A stretch of 64,000 nucleotides of DNA from Melioribacter sp051488665 (lineage in GTDB: Bacteria; Bacteroidota; Ignavibacteria; Ignavibacteriales; Melioribacteraceae): assembly GCF_051488665.1 (NCBI RefSeq), contig NZ_JBPSEG010000002.1:372001-436000 (forward strand), written 5' to 3'. Position numbers and translations under genes: made by a program. Position 1 is the stretch's first letter. Each line of letters starts with the position of its first letter. Below, in pieces: positions 17,048 to 26,442 of the stretch. The notes beneath the pieces were generated by a model. That model searched no databases. It had not been told where the DNA came from and saw nothing but the letters and a program-made list of their open reading frames with translations.

Positions 17048-17092
17048 GTAAATTAACAGATAAAAAATTTTTATTCTGCTTTTATTTATTGG

Positions 17093-17100
17093 TAAATTTG
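17093..17100 (+). promoter_or_regulatory. Possible Bacteroidetes-type -7 box before lptF
   Basis: TAAATTTG matches TAnnTTTG and lies 22 nt before the lptF ATG. No TTTG occurs at the expected distance upstream, only a T-run, so the match is partial. Confidence 0.3.
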
Positions 17101-17122
17101 AATATCAATAAATTTCCGATAA

Positions 17123-18478
17123 ATGATATTAACAAAATACATATTAAAAAACCATGTCGCTCCGTTTCTGTTTTCGATATTTACTCTGATAGGAATTTTC
17201 TTATTGCAGTTTTTGATGAAATTTGCCGACCGGCTGGTAGGCAAAGGATTGGGAATCTGGATAATAACAAAACTGATAATTTATAATCTTGCCTGGATGA
17301 TTGTGCTTGTAGTTCCGATGTCGGTTCTGGTTGCAACATTGATGGCTTTCGGAGGAATGGCTCAGAATAACGAAATTGCGGCTCTCAAAGCCACTGGCAT
17401 GAGTCTCTACAAAATGATACTTCCGCCGCTGGGCGCCTCGTTATTATTGGCTTTGTTCCTTATCTATTTCAATAATAATATTTATCCGGACGCGAATCAT
17501 GCAGCGAGACTATTGATGGAAGATATTTCACGCCAGAAGCCGACTCTATCGCTTTCCCCCGGAGTATTTTCGCAGGACGTGCCGAACTATTCTATCCTTG
17601 CACGTGAAATCGACCAGGAAAACAACACGTTGAAAAACATAACAATCTACGATTATTCGAATCCTCCTTCGATTAATGTTGTAACCGCCAAATCGGGAGT
17701 TATTTATCTTTCACCGAATCAGAAAAAATTAATAATGGATTTGAATGAAGGGGAAATACACGAATTCAACAATTCCAATTGGAATCAATACAGACGGCTC
17801 CGTTTCAGCAGGCACAAAATAGCAATGCCGGCGGAGCAATTCACATTCGAACAATCCACGCCGGGCGGACCTCGCGGCGACCGCGAGCTCGGCGCTCCGC
17901 AAATGCTTGCGATCGTAGACAGTCTTCAGAAGATCAGAGAAAGATATTTATCCGAAATGGAGACCGCAATCTCCAAGATTACATATAACGAATCGCCGAT
18001 TGTTACTGAAAAAGGCGCCGATAAAATTTATGACAGAGTAAAACAGAGATTGAACAACCACAAAAATATTTTGAGAAACATTCTTAACCGACTCGAATAC
18101 AATAAAAAAGAAATTAACCGTTATTGGGTCGAGATACATAAAAAGTATGCGCTGCCGTTTGCATGTATCGTTTTTATTTTAATCGGGGCTCCGCTCGGTA
18201 CAATGACGCGTAAGGGCGGTTTTGGAATGGCGGCGGGCATAAGCCTTGTATTCTTTTTGATTTACTGGACGTTTTTAATCGGAGGCGAAAAGCTTTCCGA
18301 TCGCGGTTTGTTGTCCCCTTTCTGGGGAATTTGGAGCGCAAATATTTTGCTCGGAATTTTAGGTATTATACTCACTATCAAAAGCGCAAGAGAAAGAATC
18401 GAATTGAAGTTCGACTTCATAAATAAAGTATTGCCCAAATCCTGGAAATATAACCCGGATGAAAATGAAAATTCTTGA
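17123..18478 (+). CDS. lptF: LptF/LptG-family lipopolysaccharide export permease
   Basis: Permease subunit of the LptB2FG transporter that extracts lipopolysaccharide from the inner membrane. 451 residues. N-terminal membrane segments with VVPMSVLVATLMAFGGMAQNNEIAALKATGMSLYKM, the characteristic coupling-helix region of the YjgP/YjgQ family; a long periplasmic beta-jellyroll domain (about residues 125-330, with a charged coiled segment at 270-330); and C-terminal membrane helices after KKYALPFACIVFILIGAPLG. The segment after FEQSTPGG is longer than in E. coli LptF. The next gene is a second copy of the same family, giving the usual F/G pair. lptB is not in the window. Confidence 0.85.
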   Translation: MILTKYILKNHVAPFLFSIFTLIGIFLLQFLMKFADRLVGKGLGIWIITKLIIYNLAWMIVLVVPMSVLVATLMAFGGMAQNNEIAALKATGMSLYKMILPPLGASLLLALFLIYFNNNIYPDANHAARLLMEDISRQKPTLSLSPGVFSQDVPNYSILAREIDQENNTLKNITIYDYSNPPSINVVTAKSGVIYLSPNQKKLIMDLNEGEIHEFNNSNWNQYRRLRFSRHKIAMPAEQFTFEQSTPGGPRGDRELGAPQMLAIVDSLQKIRERYLSEMETAISKITYNESPIVTEKGADKIYDRVKQRLNNHKNILRNILNRLEYNKKEINRYWVEIHKKYALPFACIVFILIGAPLGTMTRKGGFGMAAGISLVFFLIYWTFLIGGEKLSDRGLLSPFWGIWSANILLGILGIILTIKSARERIELKFDFINKVLPKSWKYNPDENENS

Positions 18479-19547
18479 TCGTTATCTGATTAAACAATTT
18501 TTGCAGTCCGTATTGTTCGGACTGATTACTTTTACGGTGATTTTCGTAATCATCGACATGATGGAAAAACTCGGGGATTTTATCGACCAGAATGTCGACG
18601 CGAGTATGATAGCGGAATACTACATAGTTTTCATGCCGGAAATAATACGACTAATGACGCCCGTTGCCGTTTTATTGGCGAGCTTATTTACAGCCGGTAA
18701 AATGTCGAACTTGAACGAACTTACGGCAATAAAAGCAGCCGGCATAAGTCTATACCGCTTTATGGCTCCTTTTATTATTACTTCATTTTTTATTTCGATT
18801 CTGCTGGTTTATTTCGGCGGCTACATCGTACCGATGGCTAACAAACATAAAGTTTACATTGAGCAAACCTATCTGAAAAAAGGAATAGTTTATTTCGGAA
18901 GCAATATATATTTCCAGGATACGAAGAACAGAATAGTAACTATTAATCTTTACGACGTAGCCAACGATCAGGCAAACCAAGTCAGTATTCAGGAGTTCGA
19001 TCCCGCCGACAATACAAAAATCATAAAAAGGTACGACGCCTTCAGGATGAAATACGACACGCTGAAAAATCAATGGACGATGTATAACGGCATCGAAAGG
19101 GAATTCGGCGACACCTCGGAAACCGTTAGACGGTTTGCGGTCAAAGAATTCCCGGGTTTGAGCTTCAAACCTGAAGACGTAATAAAAAAGCAACGCAAGC
19201 CCGAAGAAATGTCGCTTGAAGAGCTGAAAAATTTTGCCGAAGAACAAAGGCGCACCGGAAATAATCCGATAGCCATCGAAATAGAATATCAGTCGAGAAT
19301 ATCATTTGCTTTTTCGTGCATTGTCGTGGTTCTTTTCGGTTTGCCGATATCCGCAAACAAAAGAAGAGGCGGATTGGCTCTCCAATTCGGAATTAATCTG
19401 TTGATCACGTTTATTTATCTTGTTTTCATGAAAGTTAGTCAGGCTTTCGGAAAGAACGGTTTGTTAGACCCGTTTTTGACCGCATGGTTTGCAAATTTCG
19501 TATTCCTAACAGCGGCAATATTCAATTTAAAATACGCTTCGAAATAA
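18459..19547 (+). CDS. lptG: LptF/LptG-family lipopolysaccharide export permease
   Basis: Second permease subunit of the pair, 362 residues, close to typical LptG length. It has an N-terminal helix (LIKQFLQSVLFGLITFTVIFVIIDM), VAVLLASLFTAGKMSNLNELTAIKAAGISLYRF as coupling region, a periplasmic domain (about 110-255), and C-terminal helices containing FGLPISANKRRGGLALQFGI. It overlaps the first permease by 20 nt; an ATG two codons later (18465) is equally possible. Assigning F and G between the two is by order and length only. It ends 5 nt from the convergent cyclase gene. Confidence 0.82.
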   Translation: MKMKILDRYLIKQFLQSVLFGLITFTVIFVIIDMMEKLGDFIDQNVDASMIAEYYIVFMPEIIRLMTPVAVLLASLFTAGKMSNLNELTAIKAAGISLYRFMAPFIITSFFISILLVYFGGYIVPMANKHKVYIEQTYLKKGIVYFGSNIYFQDTKNRIVTINLYDVANDQANQVSIQEFDPADNTKIIKRYDAFRMKYDTLKNQWTMYNGIEREFGDTSETVRRFAVKEFPGLSFKPEDVIKKQRKPEEMSLEELKNFAEEQRRTGNNPIAIEIEYQSRISFAFSCIVVVLFGLPISANKRRGGLALQFGINLLITFIYLVFMKVSQAFGKNGLLDPFLTAWFANFVFLTAAIFNLKYASK

Positions 19548-19561
19548 TTTTATTATTTCGA
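19539..19561. terminator. Symmetric hairpin across two convergent gene ends
   Basis: TCGAAATAA (19539-19547), loop TTTTA, TTATTTCGA (19553-19561) is a perfect 9-bp inverted repeat. The left arm is the last three codons of lptG (Ser-Lys-stop); the right arm is the same three codons of the cyclase gene on the other strand. It may act as a weak bidirectional terminator, but the stem is A/T-rich. Confidence 0.35.
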
Positions 19562-21763
19562 GGTAAGTTCGAATACGCCGTCCCAATTTTCCGGAGGAGG
19601 ATTGGAAATATAGAACTCGCAGCGTTCCGCATAAACCCTCGAAGGATAATCTTTGAGTTGTTCAAACGCTCTCCGGAAATAATCGCAAGCCGATTCGAAA
19701 TTTCGCATTTTATACAAAGTCAATCCCTGGAAGTAAAAATCGAGTTTTTCCAACGCAGCCTTCGCGTCGGCGTCGTCAATTGTGCTTATCAACTCATATA
19801 TTTTAGTAGGCACGGATTTGCCTTTCACTCTTATAATGTCGAGTTCCCTAGCGAGAAAATGTTCTTTAATTATTTCATAAGTCGAGTCGCTGATCATAAT
19901 ATTCGTACCGTACGCTTTATTGGCGCCTTCGAGCCTCGAAGCCAGATTTACGTTATCGCCCAGCACAGTATAATCGAATCTTTTTGAGCCGCCGATGTTG
20001 CCCACTATTGCCTCGCCTGTATTAATTCCGATTCTTATATAAATCGGAATTTCTTCGACAGTCATCCAATTGTTTCTCAATTCGACAAGACGTTTCTGCA
20101 TTTTTAAAGCGGTATTGCACGCCAGAAGAGCATGGTCTTTTATTTCTACCGGAGCGCCCCAGAAAGCCATTATCGCATCGCCCAAATATTTGTCGACCGT
20201 CCCTTTATGATCGATTATTATTTCGCTCATCTCATTAAGAAATTCATTGATATATCCGACCAGTTCTTCGGGTTGTTTTTTTTCGGAGAACGAAGTAAAG
20301 TTGGCTATATCGCAAAACATAACGGTAATTTCTTTTCTTTCGCCTCCCAGTCTCAATTTCGACGGGTTGTTCAGCAATTCCGTAACAATCTCTTTGCTTA
20401 CATATTGACTGAACATATTTTTTATAACAAGATTTTGTTTGCGCTCGCTTATAAAATTATACGCTGTCGACGTAAAATAAGACAGAACAATCGCCAGCGA
20501 ATAGCTGACCGCAGGCGCAACCAGATGATGTTCGACAAACAACAAAACCGTTCCTCTGAATACGATATATACGCTTACGGCTATTAGTGTAAAATTCAAT
20601 ATTTCGTTTATGACGCTGTTTTTCAGTTTTAATTTTCTTACGGAGCCGGTCATTATATACGACAGAAAAGAAAGAAGGATTATAATGAAGAAAACGGCTG
20701 CGGCGGATTGTTTGTAAAGAAAATCCCGCCATAAAATATTTTGAACAACATTTGCATGAAATTCTACGCCGTACATGATATTGCCGCCGGTTTTTCTTTC
20801 CGAGAACGCGACGGGAAGCAAATCTCTGTCTTCCGGCATAGTCGATCCGATAATTACGATTTTATCTTTGAACATTCCCGAATGCAGCAACCCGATGTCA
20901 GGGTCGTCCCAGGTGTTAATTTCGATATCAAGCGAGCGCTCGTCAGACGTTTTATATTCTTTATCGTCGAGTACGTCGATTAAATTAACTCTTTTGAATG
21001 TCGCATTGCCCCCGTAAAAATTGATCAGCATGCTTTCGTTGTCCCATTTCGGTATTTTGATATCGTCCAGAACAAAATATCCGGCTGAGTCTTCGACCAG
21101 GTAATTATTTTTCAAATCTTTGAATTTATTAATTACCGCGAAACCGAAACTCGGGAAAGATTTACCGATTACTTCCGAACGAACGTAAGGAAGGTACCTG
21201 CGATAAACGCCGTCGTTGTCCGAAGGCACCTGAACTATTCCGATTGAGCTGTCCGCTCTAAAAAATATGTTGCCCAAATTGTAATTTGTTTTAGAGATAA
21301 AACTTTTGCCGGATTGCAGCTTGCCTTCATTCGATATATCGATTTTGCCAGCAAGTATAACCCTTCCCGATCGCTTTATGGACTGAGCCATTAAAGAATC
21401 ATTTGAAGGCGAGTAGGAATCAGGATTAGAAAAATTAATATCGATGCCGATAGCTTTTACTCCGGCTTTCGAAAGATTGTTAATAACGCGCGCAAAGACC
21501 GACCGAGGCCAGGGCCATCTCCTCTCCTCTTTCGGTATCTGGTCGTATGTGCTTTGGTTTATTTCCAGAAGAATGATATTCGAACTGTCTTTAATATCGA
21601 GAGCGCCTCTTTCCTGAAATCTCTTGTCGATAAGACGCAGTTCGAGGTCTTTCAACGGCGATATTTCAAAAGGCGAAACATTTGTTATCAGAAAAGTTAA
21701 TACGGCGGAAAGAAACGCAATAAGAATTCCGCCCCAAAAATCTTTCTCTTTCTTTTTCTTCAT
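19553..21763 (-). CDS. CHASE2-domain class III adenylate cyclase
   Basis: Membrane cyclase, 736 residues. One N-terminal helix (about 11-28) exports a CHASE2 sensor (about 35-345); three helices follow (about 353-372, 387-409, 415-437), then the catalytic domain (about 470-665). Catalytic residues are in place: metal aspartates D485 (FCDI) and D529 (KYLGDAI), adenine-selecting K477 and T599 as in class IIIb, and N606/R610 (NLASR). It should therefore make cAMP, perhaps bicarbonate-responsive as known for some class IIIb enzymes. A tail of about 60 residues looks TPR-like. Its ATG overlaps the stop of the upstream barrel gene (TAATG). No CRP-type receptor is in the window. Confidence 0.88.
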   Translation of the reverse strand: MKKKKEKDFWGGILIAFLSAVLTFLITNVSPFEISPLKDLELRLIDKRFQERGALDIKDSSNIILLEINQSTYDQIPKEERRWPWPRSVFARVINNLSKAGVKAIGIDINFSNPDSYSPSNDSLMAQSIKRSGRVILAGKIDISNEGKLQSGKSFISKTNYNLGNIFFRADSSIGIVQVPSDNDGVYRRYLPYVRSEVIGKSFPSFGFAVINKFKDLKNNYLVEDSAGYFVLDDIKIPKWDNESMLINFYGGNATFKRVNLIDVLDDKEYKTSDERSLDIEINTWDDPDIGLLHSGMFKDKIVIIGSTMPEDRDLLPVAFSERKTGGNIMYGVEFHANVVQNILWRDFLYKQSAAAVFFIIILLSFLSYIMTGSVRKLKLKNSVINEILNFTLIAVSVYIVFRGTVLLFVEHHLVAPAVSYSLAIVLSYFTSTAYNFISERKQNLVIKNMFSQYVSKEIVTELLNNPSKLRLGGERKEITVMFCDIANFTSFSEKKQPEELVGYINEFLNEMSEIIIDHKGTVDKYLGDAIMAFWGAPVEIKDHALLACNTALKMQKRLVELRNNWMTVEEIPIYIRIGINTGEAIVGNIGGSKRFDYTVLGDNVNLASRLEGANKAYGTNIMISDSTYEIIKEHFLARELDIIRVKGKSVPTKIYELISTIDDADAKAALEKLDFYFQGLTLYKMRNFESACDYFRRAFEQLKDYPSRVYAERCEFYISNPPPENWDGVFELTSK

Positions 21764-24135
21764 TAGAAGCTGAATCTCGCGGATAAACCTGTTATCGAGT
21801 TCGTATACTTGCCGGGATAATGGAAAAATCTTGCCTGTAATCCGACGAATAAATTTGCAATCAAATTATAATCCGCCAGCAGCTCCACATAATGCCGCTT
21901 GAAATCGCCGAAGCTGGGATTATAAGAAAACGTAAACTGCAGGCGGTCTTCCAGCATTTTATATTTTATACGTCCCAAAAACGAAACGTAATCGTAAGTA
22001 ACGCTTTGCAATTCCGTCGAGTTGAATAAAATCTGTATTAACGACGTCAGATTTCTGTTCCAAAAACTATTGACCGAAAGCGAAACGGAATTATATGTGA
22101 GATCATTTTTGAACAAAGATTCGTCTTCCCTTTTTTGATTTACAAGCGTAAAAGAAACGGAGTTTCGAACATACAGGTCGAAACTGTAAGATACGCCGAG
22201 CGAAATTCTGTTCGTCTTATCGTTAATCATATATCGATTGTAAAGGGTGTCGTTAATATCGATGCCGTTGTTCTTTTTGTATTGATTATAGGATAATGTG
22301 ATACGCGGGAAATCAATTCTCGGGAAGTAAGATATCGACGTTGAAATATTGTCGAAAGACGTGGTCGCAATTTTTGTATTCTGTAAATTGTCTTCCAGTT
22401 TTTCGAGTCCCAACGATATGAACAATTGATTATCCAGAAGGCGGACGCGGTCGCTAATATTGAATCCTCTTATATCCGTTCTCAAATAATTCTGTCCGAA
22501 CGACTGGAAATCGTTGCCGCGATAAATATACGAGGCTTTCAAAGTATTATAAAAATAATTAACGCTCAAATTTGTTTCGGCTGCCAGAGAAGCAAATTCC
22601 TGAGGATTCAGAGGTCCGAGGTATTCGTTAACGGTAATGAAATTTCCGAGAATATCGCGAATGGTTCTGATTTGATCGGGGTCTACGTCGATCGATTTTC
22701 CCGGTCCGAATACCGAATCGATTCTTGAATCTTCAATTTCGCCGGCGGAAATATCATTGTTGTTCATACTGAATGCGACCTGTGAATTGAACGTAATGTT
22801 TTTATTGTCGAGCGCGAACATCAAGTCGGCGCCGAATACGGCATTTTCCTTCGGGCGCGACCCGAACTCAATCGAACCCGGATCGTCTTTGCCGTGCAAA
22901 TACGAGAAGCCCAACTGAAAATTCTCGCCCCTGCCGAATGACGGTCTTACAGAAAATATTTCTCTTTTGAATGTGCCCAGTTCTACCCTCCCGTACGGAT
23001 TGCCGTATCTGAGTTCGTCAATCAGGATTACATTCGAGCCGAGAGGAGCATTTTCCTTTTGATAGGTTTCTAAAAGTTTACCTTCAATTCCGCGAGTAAT
23101 TTCGCCGAATGAAGTTTGCAGATTAAAAAATCCTAAATTAATTTCACCGCTTATTCCTCTTACCCTCTTGCCGTTTAAAATCAAGGAAGGAAATCTCGGA
23201 TAAGCGTCGCCCAAATGGATTTCAAAAATATCGCCGCCTGCAATTTTCAGACTGTAGCGATTATAAGGCTGGAGATTACTTTTTTCTTCCGACGTTACAT
23301 AAAACCTTCCGTCTATATTCAATGCGCCGTAAGACGCATTAATTTTTGCATTAACATTAGAATATTGAGTGTTCGTTTCGCTTACGTTTTCAGATCTTGT
23401 TTCCGCGCTTATATTCCCCCTGTATTTAAATTGGTTCTCAAGCTGCGCCATTCTCTCGCTTGAAATTACCCGAATATTACGGACTAGTGTATGATAGATA
23501 TTTCCTTCTTTGTCATAAATTTCCGCTTTAAATGAATATAAGCCTGGGTTTATTTCGATATTAGCCGTACTTAAAATAATTAAATCGCCCGCTATAAGCG
23601 CTTTTGAAGTTACGTCTTCGTTATTCAGAAATAATTTTGTTTTCTTAATATCAATCTTGTCAGACGCCTTCATAAAAGACAAACTAACGAGAAAATTTTC
23701 CGGGGTGGGCTTTTCGTCCGGAGCCGGGCTTAATACCAATATTTCTTTGGATTTTTCCGACGGCGCCCTGACGGCAATTTGAAGAGGCGGCGTTCCGTCG
23801 GGAACCCCTTGAGGATAAGTTTCGACAGAACCGTCCTTCAAATAAATAATAATATAGTATTCGATATAAGGGCTTAACACCGATTCCCCCGAAATATCTG
23901 CGCTGGCGGTGTTCCCCTTGACCTCCATTTCTTTTACGATGAATTCATCCTTTCCGAACTGTCTGTAAGCAATTTCCATTGATGAGATATTGTCCGAAGA
24001 GACCAGATTGGCTGTAATATTTACAGGCGAATTCTCAACTGCCTCGCTAATCCGTACATCGGTAATATAATTACTGACCTGAGCGTAAATAAAACTCGCC
24101 GATAGAAAAAACGCTATGAAATATTTTTTATACAT
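21763..24135 (-). CDS. Secreted protein, probable outer-membrane beta-barrel
   Basis: 790 residues with a signal peptide (KKYFIAFFLSASFIYAQ). The first about 210 residues resemble stacked Ig/Fn3-like domains (PVNITANLVSSDNISSMEIAYR; ILVLSPAPDEKPTPENFLVS). The rest is rich in alternating aromatic and polar residues with GLEKL, NSFWNRN and SFSYNPSF type strands, and the chain ends in ...GLSARFSF with a terminal Phe, the beta-signal of barrel proteins. I do not recognise a named family. It lies between a FecR-domain gene and a CHASE2 cyclase, overlapping the latter, which suggests a part in the same envelope-sensing system. Confidence 0.75.
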   Translation of the reverse strand: MYKKYFIAFFLSASFIYAQVSNYITDVRISEAVENSPVNITANLVSSDNISSMEIAYRQFGKDEFIVKEMEVKGNTASADISGESVLSPYIEYYIIIYLKDGSVETYPQGVPDGTPPLQIAVRAPSEKSKEILVLSPAPDEKPTPENFLVSLSFMKASDKIDIKKTKLFLNNEDVTSKALIAGDLIILSTANIEINPGLYSFKAEIYDKEGNIYHTLVRNIRVISSERMAQLENQFKYRGNISAETRSENVSETNTQYSNVNAKINASYGALNIDGRFYVTSEEKSNLQPYNRYSLKIAGGDIFEIHLGDAYPRFPSLILNGKRVRGISGEINLGFFNLQTSFGEITRGIEGKLLETYQKENAPLGSNVILIDELRYGNPYGRVELGTFKREIFSVRPSFGRGENFQLGFSYLHGKDDPGSIEFGSRPKENAVFGADLMFALDNKNITFNSQVAFSMNNNDISAGEIEDSRIDSVFGPGKSIDVDPDQIRTIRDILGNFITVNEYLGPLNPQEFASLAAETNLSVNYFYNTLKASYIYRGNDFQSFGQNYLRTDIRGFNISDRVRLLDNQLFISLGLEKLEDNLQNTKIATTSFDNISTSISYFPRIDFPRITLSYNQYKKNNGIDINDTLYNRYMINDKTNRISLGVSYSFDLYVRNSVSFTLVNQKREDESLFKNDLTYNSVSLSVNSFWNRNLTSLIQILFNSTELQSVTYDYVSFLGRIKYKMLEDRLQFTFSYNPSFGDFKRHYVELLADYNLIANLFVGLQARFFHYPGKYTNSITGLSARFSF

Positions 24136-24156
24136 AAATATTACCTTATAAAATTT

Positions 24157-24876
24157 TTATTCTTCAGGCGCATAGTATTCTATTTCGACAGTGCCTTCGT
24201 CTGTTTCAATATAAATTTTCTTTGCATCAGCTTGCTTGGACAATTTAATTTTATTCATATCTTCCTGATTTTGACCGCGAAATTGGAAATTGCCGTCGGG
24301 TGTAATAATAACCGTATTGCCTTCATTCAATTGCCCTGTTCCGCCTTGAGGACCCCGGAAAGAAAGATCCGCCATTCCGGATTCCAGCGACATCGTAAAA
24401 GTGCTGTCTTCGTCGAATTCAAGAAATCCGTTTGTGCCGCGTATTGAAGCTACAACCGTGGGAGTAGTAAACCGGAATTCTTCGCCTTCGGACTGCTTGT
24501 TAACGTCGAAGCCAATCATGCCTCTTTGTATAAAAGCATCCTTGTTTAATTTTCTGTTTTCTGACGTTCCGTAAATATGAAGGATTGAATTTTCACGCAC
24601 TCTTAAAATTCCCGAACCGTCCTTGAAAATTACAACCGCCAAAGATTTAGAACCTGTCCTCAATTCGTTGCCGTCAGAAAGAGGCAGACCGATTTTTGCT
24701 TCCCTCCATTCCGGATCTTCTTCGCTCAATCGATATGCGACGTTATTAAATACTTTTTTGATAAGGGCGATTAATTCTTTTGTTTCGTCAACAGGCTTGC
24801 GGTTGTTGTCGCCCTGCCCCGAGTTAAATCCGATAAGAAGCGGAGCTATGATTAAAAAAATCACTTTCAGTTTCAT
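24157..24876 (-). CDS. Exported FecR-domain protein
   Basis: About 239 residues with an N-terminal signal (MKLKVIFLIIAPLLIGFNSG). The FecR domain covers about 60-190: LRTGSKSLAVVIFKDGSGILRVRENS, then FRFTTPTVVASIRGTNGFLEF, matching the FecR pattern of TP-x-A-x-(I/V)RGT. It has no anti-sigma N-terminal domain, so it is not a classical FecR regulator but a stand-alone periplasmic domain, a type sometimes found beside cyclases or peptidoglycan-binding proteins. AGGTGATT lies just before the ATG at 24876; a GTG at 24885 is in frame but overlaps that site and the stop of the upstream gene. Confidence 0.82.
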   Translation of the reverse strand: MKLKVIFLIIAPLLIGFNSGQGDNNRKPVDETKELIALIKKVFNNVAYRLSEEDPEWREAKIGLPLSDGNELRTGSKSLAVVIFKDGSGILRVRENSILHIYGTSENRKLNKDAFIQRGMIGFDVNKQSEGEEFRFTTPTVVASIRGTNGFLEFDEDSTFTMSLESGMADLSFRGPQGGTGQLNEGNTVIITPDGNFQFRGQNQEDMNKIKLSKQADAKKIYIETDEGTVEIEYYAPEE

Positions 24877-24881
24877 TGTAA

Positions 24882-25934
24882 TCACCTGTTTTTAAAATCT
24901 ATTGAAATGATGGACTCTCCATTTTGTTCGAGATAATCGAGCAAAGCGTTTAAGACGCTGAGATCGATTTGGTTGCCCTCGTTGTCGAAAATTTTAATCT
25001 CTTCGGGCTTTATCTCGCCGTTCAGCAATTTATTCACGAATTCCGCGCTCACTTTGTTTTGAAGAAAATTTGCAAGACGGAGCACAGCAGGGCTGGCAGG
25101 ACGAACTCCGGCAGTCTCGCTGCCGGGAGCAGTTGAAGTTCTGAAAACCCTCGGCTGACTCGCCAATCTTATGACCTCTCCCGCGCCTTCAATTTTAGCC
25201 GTAACAGACACCACAATATTAGTATCCGGCAAAATTTCCCTCGTTGCGCTTTCCGTTAAATTGATTTGCGTAACGCCCTTTTCTACTTCGAGATCATCCA
25301 CCAGAGGATCGCCCGAATTAAGAGCGTCTTCCGGCGTGGCGCCTGCATCCATATAATTTGCTCTGATTATATAACCGCTCGCGCCGGGTGACTGATCCCA
25401 CGTTATTATTATACTTCCGACGTCCACTTCTTCATCTTCAATAGGCGACGTAATTTCAGGAGGAGTTGGATTCAGAAACGTAAAGATTCTTTCGTCTTCG
25501 GCTTGCGCTCCTGTATTTGTATCTTGCACTTTCAGGACAACCCTGACTATACCTTTCAACCTGCCGATACTGACGATGTCAGAAATTATATCTGAATTGT
25601 AATCGGAATATTCAAAAGATAAGTCGCTTTTATCCAATTCATCATTATAAAAAGTTCTGGATAAGAAAGGCTTCGTCTTGAAAGAGGCAACTTGCTCGAA
25701 ATTCGAATTCTCGTCCCTTTTCCATTCAACTACTCCTTCCACGACAACTTCCGTATTTTCCGGAAAGATTGATACTCTCATAATACGAGGTTGATTGGAG
25801 ATGTTTTCGTCGGGCAAAAAGGCGGCTAAGTCTATAGTAGCGAGATCCTGAAATACATCCAATTGAATCGAGACTCCCTGCTGAGCATTTAAAGTTATTG
25901 CCAGCAGAAGAGCCAGGAGAGTGGTCTTTTTCAT
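24882..25934 (-). CDS. Exported protein with an Fn3-like domain, function unknown
   Basis: 350 residues with a signal peptide (KKTTLLALLLAITLNAQ, probable cleavage near residue 18). An N-terminal beta-rich domain (about 20-150) is followed by an Fn3-like domain (about 155-265; PPEITSPIEDEEVDVGSIIITWDQSPGA shows the typical Trp) and a helical C-terminus rich in Leu, Asn and Glu (about 285-345). It is the first gene of the four-gene cluster ending in the CHASE2 cyclase and probably acts in the periplasm or at the surface. I found no convincing promoter in the 105 nt upstream. Confidence 0.7.
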   Translation of the reverse strand: MKKTTLLALLLAITLNAQQGVSIQLDVFQDLATIDLAAFLPDENISNQPRIMRVSIFPENTEVVVEGVVEWKRDENSNFEQVASFKTKPFLSRTFYNDELDKSDLSFEYSDYNSDIISDIVSIGRLKGIVRVVLKVQDTNTGAQAEDERIFTFLNPTPPEITSPIEDEEVDVGSIIITWDQSPGASGYIIRANYMDAGATPEDALNSGDPLVDDLEVEKGVTQINLTESATREILPDTNIVVSVTAKIEGAGEVIRLASQPRVFRTSTAPGSETAGVRPASPAVLRLANFLQNKVSAEFVNKLLNGEIKPEEIKIFDNEGNQIDLSVLNALLDYLEQNGESIISIDFKNR

Positions 25935-26039
25935 TGCAGCTCCGATTTGTTTTACCAGCCCTAATTGAGGACAAAATAAAAGTAACTAATTATTTCGATT
26001 TCCTCAATCAAAAATTTTTAGAGCCGGTCCGGAGCGGAT

Positions 26040-26363
26040 TTAATTTACTTTGTTTTCCTTGTCCGGATTAATAAAACCGTACTGGGGGGAAGTGTGCGCG
26101 TCGATTCTAATTTCACCGAAACGGGCTTCGAATTTTTCGATATTGTCTTTGAGCGCGCGCATTAACATTTTTGCATGCTGCGGCGTAGTAATTATTCTGG
26201 CAAGCACCTTTGCTTTCGGCGCTCCGGGCACCACTCTAGTGAAATCGATTACAAATTCCGCGGGAGAATGAGTAATTATTGCAAGGTTTGAGTATATGCC
26301 TTCGGCTTCTTTTTCGCCCAATTCGATGTTTATTTGCTGAGGTTTCTTTTCGTTTTGTTCCAT
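26040..26363 (-). CDS. DUF3467-family protein
   Basis: Small cytoplasmic protein of 107 residues without signal or membrane segment. The core EGIYSNLAIITHSPAEFVIDFTRVVPGAP, then ARIITTPQHAKMLMRALKDNI, matches DUF3467, common in Bacteroidota and relatives and of unknown function. A C-terminal tail carries proline and charged residues. It follows the TPR gene in the reverse sense: it lies downstream of the TPR terminator on the minus strand, so it needs its own promoter or read-through. Possible -10-like A/T sequence exists just after the terminator but is not convincing. Confidence 0.85.
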   Translation of the reverse strand: MEQNEKKPQQINIELGEKEAEGIYSNLAIITHSPAEFVIDFTRVVPGAPKAKVLARIITTPQHAKMLMRALKDNIEKFEARFGEIRIDAHTSPQYGFINPDKENKVN

Positions 26364-26408
26364 TGCCGCTCCTGTTTGTAGGGGAGTTTATATTTAAGAG
26401 GAAAGAAA

Positions 26409-26433
26409 TCCGGGGGAGAGAGCCTCCCCCGGA
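26409..26433 (-). terminator. Intrinsic terminator after the TPR gene
   Basis: Perfect 10-bp G/C-rich inverted repeat TCCGGGGGAG / CTCCCCCGGA with a 5-nt loop, 10 nt after the TPR stop. On the minus strand it is followed by TTTCTTTCCTC, a U-rich tail. Confidence 0.75.
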
Positions 26434-26442
26434 ACAGTAATT

